From positions 62,001-126,000 of the forward strand of contig JAWZSN010000019.1 in the NCBI GenBank assembly GCA_033875255.1: 64,000 bases of DNA. The letters run 5' to 3'. The position numbers and the translations under genes were made by a program. Source of the DNA: Marinimicrococcus sp033875255. GTDB taxonomy: Bacteria; Pseudomonadota; Alphaproteobacteria; Geminicoccales; Geminicoccaceae. The notes below the pieces were generated by a model. The model had not been told where the DNA came from. It made no database searches and saw nothing but the letters and a program-made list of their open reading frames with translations. This document shows positions 34,120 to 41,873 of the stretch, piece by piece; positions within the stretch are counted from its first letter, which is position 1; the number at the start of each line of letters is the position of its first letter.

Positions 34120-36627
34120 ATGGGCGGGGCCGGGCGAGGGGCGGAAGGCCCCGGCGCGCGCGCCGTCGGCATAGGCGGCAGCGTCCGCGACAGCGTCCTT
34201 GCCACCGGCGACCGCAACCGGATCCTGGTGGTGCGCGGTCTCGGTGCCGCCGCCCTCGTGGCGCTGGTCCTGGGAGCAGGTCTCGTCGGCCACGATCTCT
34301 GGCGCACCGCCCGCCACGAGGCGGCGGTGGCGGCGGTCGAGGCGGCCTTCGAGCAGCGGCTCGAGGAGGCCCGGAGGGTGGCCTGGCAGCAAATCGAGGC
34401 GCTGCGCCTCGAGGCGGCGCTCAAGGACCGGCTGCTAGCGGCCCGGGAAGAGGCGCTGGAGGCGCTGCGCACCCGCACGGGGCCGGACGCCGGCCACGGG
34501 CAAGCCGCGGAGGCGCTCGCGAGCTTCGCCGGCGGCGACAGTCACCCGGTCGAGGCGCTGACTCTCGCGGCGGCAGAGGCGAAGGCGGCGCAGGCGGCGG
34601 GCGCGCAGGAGCGGGCCGACGCGCTGCGGCTGGAGGCGGCGGAGGAGTTCCGCCGCCTCGGCGCCCTGGCCTTCGGCCGCGACACGGCGCAGGCGCTGGC
34701 CGCCTATCGCCGGGCTGCCGGGCTCGATCCGGCCGATGTCTGGGCATGGATCCTGCTGGCCCGGCTCGAACGCCAGGCCGGCGATCTCGACCGCTCGGCA
34801 CAGGCCGCCGGGCGCGCGGTCGAGGCCGCGGCGGCGAGCGGCAGCGCCCGCGACAGGATGGCCGCGCTCGACGAGCAGGGCGACGTGCTGGTCATCCGGG
34901 GGGACCTCGCAGGCGCGCTCGCGGCCTACGCGAGCGCTCGCACGATCGCCGAACGGCGCGCCGCCGAGGCGCCCGAGGAGGCCGGACGCCAGCACGATCT
35001 GGCGGTCAGCCTCGAGCGGCTGGGCGACGTGCGCCGCGCCCGGGGCGATCTGGCGGGCGCCCGCGAGGCCTACCGGCAGGCCCGCACGGTCCATGCCGCA
35101 CTGGCGGCACTGGCGCCGGACGATGCCAGCCGGCAGCGCGATCTCTCGGTCGTGCTCGAGCGGCTGGCGGAGGTTGGCATGGCCGAGGGCGATCTGGCGG
35201 GGGCGCTGGATCTCCTGGAGCAGATTCTGGCGATCCGCGCTGCCCTCGCTGCCGCCGAGCCGGACAATGGCGATCGGCAGCGCGACCTCGCGGTGGCCTG
35301 GGACCGGCTGGGCGAGGCGCGGACGGCCAAGGGCGATCTGGCCGCGGCGCTCCAGGCGCACGAGCACGGGCGGGCGATCGCCGAGAGGCTCGCCGCCGCC
35401 GATCCGGGCAATGCCGCCTGGCAGCGCGACCTCTCCGTGAGCTGGCTGCGGCTGGGCGATGTGCGGATGGCGCAGGGCAATCTCGCCGCCTCGGGCGAGG
35501 CCTACACCGAGGCCCGCAGGATCTCGGCCGGCCTTGCCGCCGCCGACGCGGCCAACACGCGCTGGCAGCGCGATCTGGCGCTGGCCTTCTCGCGGCTGGG
35601 CGCGGTGCGGATGGCCGAGGGCGACCTCGCCGCAGCACTTGCCGCCTATGGCGAGGGAAAGGAGATTGCCGCGAAGCTGTCCGCCGCCGATCCCGACAAT
35701 ACCGACTGGCAGCGCGACCTCTCCGTGAGCTGGAACATGCTGGGCAGCGTGCGGGCGGCGCAGGGTGCCGTCGACGCGGCGCTCGAGGCCCACGAGGAGG
35801 CCCGGGCGATCGTGGCCGGCCTGGCTGCCGCGGATCCGGGCAATGCCCTTTGGCAGAACGACCTGTCGACGACATGGAGCCACATCGGCGACATGCGCAT
35901 GGCGCGGGGCGACCTCGCCGCGGCGGCCGAGGCCTACGAGGCGGGCCGGGTCATCGTCGCACGTCTCGTCGAGGGCGATCCAGCGAGCGCGGTATGGAAG
36001 CGCGAGCTCTCGGTGATCTGGGACCGGCTGGGCGACGTGCGGCGGGCGCAGGGCGACCTGGCGGCGGCGCTCGATGCCTACGAGCAGGGCCGGTCCATCG
36101 CCGCCCGACTGGCCGCCGCCGACCCAGACAACGCGGAGCGCCAGCGCGATCTCGCCGTCAGCTGGGACCGGCTGGGCGACGTGCGTATGGCGCAGGGCGA
36201 CCTCGCCGCCGCGGGCAAGGCCTACGAGCGTGGCCACGCCATCGCCGCCCGGCTGGCCTCGGCCGATCCGGGCAATGCGGTCTGGCAGCGCGATCTCTCG
36301 ATCGGCTGGGGAAGGCTCGGCGATGTCCGCCGGGTGCAGGGCGACGCGGCGGGCGCGCTCGCCGCCTACGAGGAGAGCCGGGCCATCGCGGCGCGACTCG
36401 CGGCGGCCGCCCCCGAGAATGCCGTCTGGCAGCGGGATCTCGTGGTGGCGCACTGGAAGCTCGCCGATCTCGCGGCCGCCAGCGGTCCGCAGGCTGATGC
36501 CGAGCGCCATTTCCGCAAGGCGCTGGAGCTGGCGCGCGCCATGGACGCGGCAGACCGCCTGGCACCCGCCGACGCCTGGGTCATCGAGGCGCTGGAGCAG
36601 CGGCTGGCCGGGCTGCGCGAACCCTGA
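34120..36627 (+). CDS. Membrane-anchored TPR-like repeat protein with the same N-terminal motif
   Basis: An 835-residue protein. Residues 14-35 (RAVGIGGSVRDSVLATGDRNRI in two parts: RAVGIGGSVRD and SVLATGDRNRI) align without gaps to residues 5-26 of the preceding protein. One membrane segment follows at about 41-58, then a charged coiled-coil-like stretch (65-130). From about 245 to 800 there are eleven to twelve 50-residue TPR-like repeats of the QRDLSVSWDRLGDVRMAQGD type. The C-terminal end matches that of the TPR protein at 31186-33351. The layout suggests a membrane-tethered scaffold or sensor whose motif lies right beside the membrane. Topology cannot be fixed from the sequence. Codon use and GC match the neighbours. 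Confidence 0.8.
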   Translation: MGGAGRGAEGPGARAVGIGGSVRDSVLATGDRNRILVVRGLGAAALVALVLGAGLVGHDLWRTARHEAAVAAVEAAFEQRLEEARRVAWQQIEALRLEAALKDRLLAAREEALEALRTRTGPDAGHGQAAEALASFAGGDSHPVEALTLAAAEAKAAQAAGAQERADALRLEAAEEFRRLGALAFGRDTAQALAAYRRAAGLDPADVWAWILLARLERQAGDLDRSAQAAGRAVEAAAASGSARDRMAALDEQGDVLVIRGDLAGALAAYASARTIAERRAAEAPEEAGRQHDLAVSLERLGDVRRARGDLAGAREAYRQARTVHAALAALAPDDASRQRDLSVVLERLAEVGMAEGDLAGALDLLEQILAIRAALAAAEPDNGDRQRDLAVAWDRLGEARTAKGDLAAALQAHEHGRAIAERLAAADPGNAAWQRDLSVSWLRLGDVRMAQGNLAASGEAYTEARRISAGLAAADAANTRWQRDLALAFSRLGAVRMAEGDLAAALAAYGEGKEIAAKLSAADPDNTDWQRDLSVSWNMLGSVRAAQGAVDAALEAHEEARAIVAGLAAADPGNALWQNDLSTTWSHIGDMRMARGDLAAAAEAYEAGRVIVARLVEGDPASAVWKRELSVIWDRLGDVRRAQGDLAAALDAYEQGRSIAARLAAADPDNAERQRDLAVSWDRLGDVRMAQGDLAAAGKAYERGHAIAARLASADPGNAVWQRDLSIGWGRLGDVRRVQGDAAGALAAYEESRAIAARLAAAAPENAVWQRDLVVAHWKLADLAAASGPQADAERHFRKALELARAMDAADRLAPADAWVIEALEQRLAGLREP

Positions 36628-37188
36628 GCCGGCACTGTCGGCAGGAGAAGGGCGGGCGAGCAGCGCTTCTCCCGCGCCCCGTTGACCTTGTCGCCCGGCG
36701 GACCGGCTTTCGTTGCCCACATAGGGAAGCGACGCAAGGGGGAGGTCGTGTGGTCGCTGCGCGACCAGCCTGCGGGCGGCGGGCTGCGCTGTTCTGGCGG
36801 CGCGCCCATGCCTCCATGCTACCAGCTTATCCCCTGCGGCATCCGCGGCCCGCATCCGCGACTGGCGCGGCTCGAGCCCGACCCCGCTGGCCGAGGTAGC
36901 CGGTGGAACGCGCGGCCGGATGTCGAGCCGTGGCGCGCCCCGAGGCAGCGGGGCTTCCGATTTTCCGTCTTGTCGAGAACCATCCAGCCGAAGCGGCGTT
37001 GTCAATGACGGGAACGTGGACGACCAAGCGTCAAAACGGCGGGGCCGGCGCATTCCTGGCGATCTGCTCGCTTGCGGCCGCTGGTGGGCGGTCTCTTCGC
37101 CGATCTGCCCCTGTCACACCGCCCGGCATGGCGGCATAAGGGGGCGCCGCTGCGAAGGACGCGGTGGAACGCGAAGGGGGAACGGGTC
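36628..37188. other. 561-bp non-coding region after the TPR cassette
   Basis: The first part (36645-36671) forms a weak hairpin, GAGAAG with CTTCTC, and resembles the sequence after pdhC (GAGCAGCGCT, then TC-rich, GCGCCCC and TTGACCT). The rest contains open frames with no family resemblance and no good ribosome sites until 37175. I see no other structure. Confidence 0.5.
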
Positions 37189-37458
37189 ATGGACGACGAC
37201 AGCGACGAAGAGTTTTTCAACGGTACCCGTCGTCCGTCGGGGATGCCGGCAAGCTGGCAGGGCCGGCCGCTGAAGTCGGGGCGGGGCTGGCACTGGTCGG
37301 ACCCGGAGAACCCGGGCAACAGCGTGCGGCTCTACCGCGGCGATCCCGAGAGCGAGGACGCGGTGGAGCAGGGGCCCCATGTCGTGGTGACCGCCGACGG
37401 ACTCCTGATCGACGACGCCGGCAAACCCGTTCCCGGCTCCACCCCACCTGACGACTGA
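37189..37458 (+). CDS. Small orphan protein (89 aa)
   Basis: The protein opens with an acidic MDDDSDEEFF and then has a compact conserved-looking core (about 18-80): GMPASWQGRPLKSGRGW, HWSDPENPGNSVRLYRGDP and HVVVTADGLLIDDAGKPVPG. I recognise the general pattern of a G-W, DP-N, V-R-ygDP, V-tadG, G-P domain seen in small bacterial proteins and at the C-termini of some polymorphic toxins, but I cannot assign a function. GAAGGGGGAACGG before the ATG is a good ribosome site. No immunity-type partner is evident. Confidence 0.6.
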   Translation: MDDDSDEEFFNGTRRPSGMPASWQGRPLKSGRGWHWSDPENPGNSVRLYRGDPESEDAVEQGPHVVVTADGLLIDDAGKPVPGSTPPDD

Positions 37459-37572
37459 CCCGCCGGAATCCTGACGGCCGGCGCGGCGGCGGTCCCGGCT
37501 ATCGCCATCCGCCGCCCTTGTCGATCGGGCTCCTCCGGGATGGCGCCATCGCCGGGTGGTGCGGGACGGTTG

Positions 37573-38595
37573 TCACGGGCCGATCCTGCCCTCCATCCGG
37601 CAGATCACGCCGTCCGGCGGATAGTCCAGGACGATCGTGCCGCGGATCTCCTGGGCCAGCACGCCGGTGAGCATGATCGTGCCGAAACCCTTTTTCCCCG
37701 GCGACCTCACCTGCGGGCCGCTCCTTTCCTTCCACGACAGCGCGAACGCGCCATTGGCGGCAGGATCATGCGACCAGGCGATGTCGATGGACCCGGCCGG
37801 GCGCGAGAGCGCCCCGTATTTGCTGGCGTTGGTGGCAAGCTCGTGGATCGCCATCGAGAGGGTCTGGGCCTGCTTCACGGTAAGCGGCACGGGCGGCCCT
37901 TGCAGGGTAATGCCGCGTCGCGCAGGGCTCTCGCCGCTGAACGGCTCGAGCGTCTGGCGCAAGACAGCGGAAAGCTCGGCCCCGGACCAGTTCTTCGCAA
38001 CGAGAAGATCGTGAATGGCGGCCATCGCGTGCAGCCGCGCAACGAAATCGTCGCGCGCCTCGGCCATCGTCTTGCTCTCGATGAGCGATCGCTGGGCGAT
38101 TACCTGGGCGGTCGCCAGGCAGTTCTTGACCCGGTGATTGAGCTCTTGCATCAGCATCTCGTTGTGGCGATGGAGAGCGTGCTCCGCCGTCACGTCGATG
38201 GCGTTCTGGAGGACGAAGGCGATCTCGCCTTGGTCATCCGCGATGGGCACATGCGTGCATGTCCAGACGATCTCGCGCACGCCGCCCTCCTCTCCTGGCG
38301 CCGGCACGGAGAACGGCTCGGTCCGCAAAACGTTCTCCTCTCCCGCCAGCGCACGTTCGAAGGCGGCCTTGAAGAGAGCCATGCGCTCCGGGGATTCCGG
38401 AAACGCGTCGAACACGTAGCGACCCTGGATGTCCGAGAGCGTGCGCATGGTCGTCCGCAGATAGGCCTCGTTGGCGTAAACGATGACCAGCCGGCGATCC
38501 ATGATCATGAGCTGCGTGGGCGCGCAGGCGAAAACCGTGTGAAAGTTCAGGCCGTTCGGGGGTTTTCCGGCCATGGGCTCGGATTTTTCGCGCAT
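37573..38595 (-). CDS. PAS-domain HWE-family sensor histidine kinase
   Basis: A 340-residue soluble kinase. Residues 15-140 form a PAS domain (FHTVFACAPTQLMIMDRRLVIVYAN in parts, then FVLQNAIDVTAEHA). The phospho-acceptor is H154 in LNHRVKN, the N-box is HELATNASKYGALS (N256), the HWE hallmark W-K-E is at 288-290, and a glycine-rich box GKKGFGTIML ends the ATP site. HWE kinases often signal to PhyR-type or single-domain regulators in the alphaproteobacterial stress response. No cognate regulator gene is adjacent, so the partner is unknown. An in-frame ATG at 38574 is an alternative start. Confidence 0.88.
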   Translation of the reverse strand: MREKSEPMAGKPPNGLNFHTVFACAPTQLMIMDRRLVIVYANEAYLRTTMRTLSDIQGRYVFDAFPESPERMALFKAAFERALAGEENVLRTEPFSVPAPGEEGGVREIVWTCTHVPIADDQGEIAFVLQNAIDVTAEHALHRHNEMLMQELNHRVKNCLATAQVIAQRSLIESKTMAEARDDFVARLHAMAAIHDLLVAKNWSGAELSAVLRQTLEPFSGESPARRGITLQGPPVPLTVKQAQTLSMAIHELATNASKYGALSRPAGSIDIAWSHDPAANGAFALSWKERSGPQVRSPGKKGFGTIMLTGVLAQEIRGTIVLDYPPDGVICRMEGRIGP

Positions 38596-39216
38596 GCGGG
38601 ACGAAGATCCTCTTCACGATCGCCAACGCTATGTTGAATGCATCTCGTTAAACATTCGTAGCTGAGGAACGTGCCACGCTCCCCGCGGCTCCATCGCCGG
38701 CTGGCGCCGCTCCCGGTTGTAGGATAGGATTCACCTTCCGTCCAAGATCGGGCCGCAGACAGAGCATCGGCCACGGCAGCGGACAAGACGAACCCGAGCG
38801 AGGCGGGCCGTAGTCTCCGGCATGATCGCAGGGGGCTCGCCGGATGCGTGCAGAAACGAACCCGAGCGCTCCCGGGAGCGTGGTTCATGTGGATTGGCCG
38901 AGGGGCGTGCTGCCATCGCATCGCGGACGCACCCTTGGCGGTGTCGGTGCAGAAACGAACCCGACAGCCGCGCTTTTCAGTGTGCGCGCAGAGGCTTGGA
39001 TGCGCGGATGAAGCCCCCCCTGCGGCATGGTGCGTGAGGGGATTGCGGCGGGCGGCGGCCGCGTGCAACGCTTGCAGGGCGGTTGTGCGGGCGCGAGGCC
39101 GCGGCACGGACGAACCCGAGGGGCGCCCGGCGCTGCCTTGTTGACAAGCCCGGCCCGATCGGACACGGCCTTGCGCACGAGGCGGCCGGTCCGGGCCGGA
39201 CAGCGGGGAGAGGGTG
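38596..39216. other. 621-bp non-coding region with scattered ACGAACCCGAG motifs
   Basis: No convincing gene. Four copies of the ACGAACCCGA core on the plus strand (starting at 38788, 38856, 38955 and 39110) match the core of the 165-bp array at 2683-3507. Copy-to-copy spacings of 68, 99 and 155 bp do not keep a reading frame. Several copies are followed by GC-rich hairpins. Confidence 0.6.
38783..39120 (+). repeat. Four dispersed copies of the ACGAACCCGA motif
   Basis: Copies two and three read GTGCAGAAACGAACCCGA, copy four GGCACGGACGAACCCGAG and copy one GGACAAGACGAACCCGAG. They share GCA-purine-rich-ACGAACCCGA with about 17 cores in the 2.7-3.6 kb array, there on the minus strand. Copy two is followed by the palindrome CGCTCCCGGGAGCG. 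Confidence 0.8.
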
Positions 39217-40614
39217 ATGGCGCAGACGTTCGACCTGGTGGTGGTCGGCGGGGGACCCGGCGGCTATGTGGCGGCGATCCGGGCGGCCCAGCTCGGCATG
39301 AGGACGGCCCTGGTCGAGCGCGAGCATCTGGGCGGGATCTGCCTGAACTGGGGCTGCATCCCGACCAAGGCGCTGCTGCGCTCCGCCGAGATCTTCGACC
39401 ATCTGCAGCATGCCAAGTCGTTCGGCCTCACGGTCGAGAAGGCGAGCTTCGATCTGGATGCCGTGGTCAAGCGCTCGCGCAAGGTGGCGGGCCAGCTCAG
39501 CCGCGGCGTGCAGGGCCTGTTGAAGAAGAACAAGGTCACGGTCTTCGACGGGGCAGGCAAGCTTGCCGGCAAGGAGACGCTGGAGGTGGCCCTGACCAAG
39601 GGCGGCTCCGAGACCCTCAAGGCCAGGCACATCATCCTCGCCACCGGTGCCCGCGCCCGCCAGCTGCCCGGCCTCGAGAGCGACGGCAAGCTGGTCTGGA
39701 GCTACCGGGAGGCGATGGTCCCCGAGACCATGCCCAAGTCGCTCCTCGTGGTGGGCTCCGGCGCCATCGGCATCGAGTTCGCGAGCTTCTACCGCTCGCT
39801 GGGTGCGGAGGTCACCGTGGTGGAGGTCCTGCCGCGGGTGCTGCCCGTCGAGGACGAGGACGTCTCGGCCTTCGCCCACAAGCAGTTCGAGAAGCGCGGC
39901 ATCAAGATCCGCACCAACGCCCAGGTCAAGGCGCTCGAGCGAGGCAAGGACAGCGTCACCGCCACCATCGAGGCCGGCGGGAAGACGGAAAAGCTCACCT
40001 TCGACCGGGTGATCATGGCGGTGGGCATCGTCGGCAACACCGAGGATCTCGGCCTCGAGGGCACCAAGGTGAAGGTCGAGCGTGCCCATGTGGTGGTGGA
40101 CGAGTGGTGCCGCACCGGCGAGCCCGGCGTCTATGCCATCGGCGATCTGGTGGGCGCTCCCTGGCTCGCCCACAAGGCCAGCCACGAGGGCGTGCTCTGC
40201 GTCGAGAAGATCGCCGGCGTGAAGGGCCTGCACCCGCTGGACGTCACCAAGATCCCCGGCTGCACCTACTGCACCCCGCAGGTGGCAAGCGTCGGTCTCA
40301 CCGAGAAGGCCGCCCGCGAGGCCGGCCACGAGGTGAAGGTCGGAAAATTCCCGTTCATCGGCAACGGCAAGGCCATCGCCCTGGGCGACCCCGAGGGCAT
40401 GGTGAAGACGGTGTTCGACGCGAGGACCGGCGAGCTCCTGGGCGCCCACATGATCGGGGCCGAGGTCACCGAGCTGATCCAGGGCTACACCATCGCCCGG
40501 ACCATGGAGGCCACCGAGCTCGACCTCATGCACACGGTCTTCCCGCACCCGACCCTCTCCGAGATGATGCACGAGGCGGTGCTCGACGCCTACGGCAGGG
40601 CCATCCATTTCTGA
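39217..40614 (+). CDS. lpdA: Dihydrolipoamide dehydrogenase (E3)
   Basis: A 465-residue FAD disulfide reductase that reoxidises lipoyl groups of the dehydrogenase complexes. The FAD site is VVVGGGPGGYVAAIRAAQLG and the redox pair is GGICLNWGCIPTKALLR. The NAD site is VVGSGAIGIEFASFYRSLG, the FAD C-terminal motif is YAIGDLVGAPWLAHKAS, and the interface catalytic pair is HTVFPHPTLSE. ATG 39217 follows GGGGAGAGGG; a GTG directly before it is less likely. It probably serves PdhABC, despite the 8.2 kb between them, as the E3 of the same complex. Confidence 0.96.
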   Translation: MAQTFDLVVVGGGPGGYVAAIRAAQLGMRTALVEREHLGGICLNWGCIPTKALLRSAEIFDHLQHAKSFGLTVEKASFDLDAVVKRSRKVAGQLSRGVQGLLKKNKVTVFDGAGKLAGKETLEVALTKGGSETLKARHIILATGARARQLPGLESDGKLVWSYREAMVPETMPKSLLVVGSGAIGIEFASFYRSLGAEVTVVEVLPRVLPVEDEDVSAFAHKQFEKRGIKIRTNAQVKALERGKDSVTATIEAGGKTEKLTFDRVIMAVGIVGNTEDLGLEGTKVKVERAHVVVDEWCRTGEPGVYAIGDLVGAPWLAHKASHEGVLCVEKIAGVKGLHPLDVTKIPGCTYCTPQVASVGLTEKAAREAGHEVKVGKFPFIGNGKAIALGDPEGMVKTVFDARTGELLGAHMIGAEVTELIQGYTIARTMEATELDLMHTVFPHPTLSEMMHEAVLDAYGRAIHF

Positions 40615-40643
40615 GGTCGCGGCAGGAGGTGGCGGAGAGCGGA

Positions 40644-41129
40644 TCAGGGGCCGGGAGCGAAGGCCCTCGAGAGCGCCTCCGCCTCCTTGACCCGTGCGAT
40701 CGCCGCCTCCAGCTGGCGGACCTCTCTCTCGAGGTCCTCGGCCCTGAGGTGCAGACTCCTTCGCTGGCGGATCCCGTCGAGGCTCCACTTGCCGCCGACC
40801 ACGGCGAGCGGGAAGCCCGCCGCCGTGGCGGCGGCTCCTGCTATCGCCAAGGCTCCGGTAACCGGGCCGCCGAACAGGCCGAGGAGGCCTGCGGCGGACA
40901 AACAGGCGCCGCCAACGCCGACCGAGGTGTCCTTCCAGACGGGTCGAAGCCCTTTGCGCTCGCTCCGCAGCGCAGCCAGCTCCCCCTGACAGTGGCCGAG
41001 ATTGAAGACCATCTCGTCCTGCAGTGCCTTGAGAGCGGCCTCCCGTCCTCGGTAGCCGGAGGCGATCGTCGCGGCCGGGCGGATCCGGTAGGCGCGCAAC
41101 TCCCAGGAGCGGACGAAGGACCGCTCCAT
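40644..41129 (-). CDS. Orphan membrane protein with C-terminal coiled coil
   Basis: A 161-residue protein I do not recognise. Residues 1-65 are charged and partly helical. Residues about 68-112 are a hydrophobic Gly/Ala-rich hairpin (two short membrane segments around LFGGPVTGALAIAGAAA). Residues 118-155 form a likely coiled coil (LRAEDLEREVRQLEAAIARV). It starts 4 bp past the stop of the next orphan membrane gene, so the two form a small operon on the strand opposite to lpdA and lipA. Confidence 0.6.
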   Translation of the reverse strand: MERSFVRSWELRAYRIRPAATIASGYRGREAALKALQDEMVFNLGHCQGELAALRSERKGLRPVWKDTSVGVGGACLSAAGLLGLFGGPVTGALAIAGAAATAAGFPLAVVGGKWSLDGIRQRRSLHLRAEDLEREVRQLEAAIARVKEAEALSRAFAPGP

Positions 41130-41133
41130 CCGC

Positions 41134-41748
41134 TCAGCCCGGCTGCCCTCTTTGGTGCGTCACGCCGGCGAGCGAGCGGCTGATCTCCTCGATGCGTTGC
41201 TGCTGTGTCGCCGCGTCCGCGTCGGCCGTCGACAGCAGGTCCTGCTGCGCGAACAGCTCGCGGATCCGGTCGGCATCATCGGCCAGACGCTCGAGGGCGG
41301 CCTCGCGGTCGGAGTGGGAGGCGAGGCCGCTGGCGTCGATCCGGCCGGTATGGAAGAGATAGAGCCGGAAGAGCTCCGGCTCGCGTTGCGGGTCGATGGT
41401 CCGGCCTTCTGGGTCGCTGGCGAAGATCTCCTCGGCCCGGGCGAGCCGGCCGGCGCGCTCCAGCGATGCCTGCGTACCGCGAAGCGAGGCTTCGATCGTG
41501 CGGTCCAGGCGCCGCGACGCCTTTGCTGCCGAGAGGAGCGCGACCATGTAGACGGCGCAGACCGCGATGATGGCCACCACAGCCGCCGCCGTCAGCCCTG
41601 CGCCAAGGAAGAGCCACTCCTGAGCTGCCTGCAGGAAGCCGATGGCCCATCCGGCAAGCCCCGCGCCGACCGCTACCGCGCCCACCTGCCACGCGCTACG
41701 CTGCCACCGCTGCGCAGACCCCCCGCCGTTCGCCTGAATGGTTCGCAT
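41134..41748 (-). CDS. Orphan two-segment membrane protein
   Basis: A 204-residue protein without a recognised family. Two membrane segments (about 20-38 and 47-73) are followed by a cytoplasmic helical tail of about 130 residues (RRLDRTIEASLRGTQASLER, DREAALERLADDADRIRELF). It is the first gene of a two-gene leftward operon. Both products have a membrane hairpin plus coiled-coil-like helices, suggesting they act together. Their placement breaks the common lpdA-lipA adjacency. Confidence 0.6.
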   Translation of the reverse strand: MRTIQANGGGSAQRWQRSAWQVGAVAVGAGLAGWAIGFLQAAQEWLFLGAGLTAAAVVAIIAVCAVYMVALLSAAKASRRLDRTIEASLRGTQASLERAGRLARAEEIFASDPEGRTIDPQREPELFRLYLFHTGRIDASGLASHSDREAALERLADDADRIRELFAQQDLLSTADADAATQQQRIEEISRSLAGVTHQRGQPG

Positions 41749-41873
41749 GGCGCCCTCGTCAATGGCCGATCGTCAACCTATCAATCGCTGCGCGTGATGT
41801 CATCTTCGTCAGGCCCGGCCCCCTGCGGCAGCGGCCCTTGACGGGGAAGACGACGCCGATCACTTCTGGGGCC

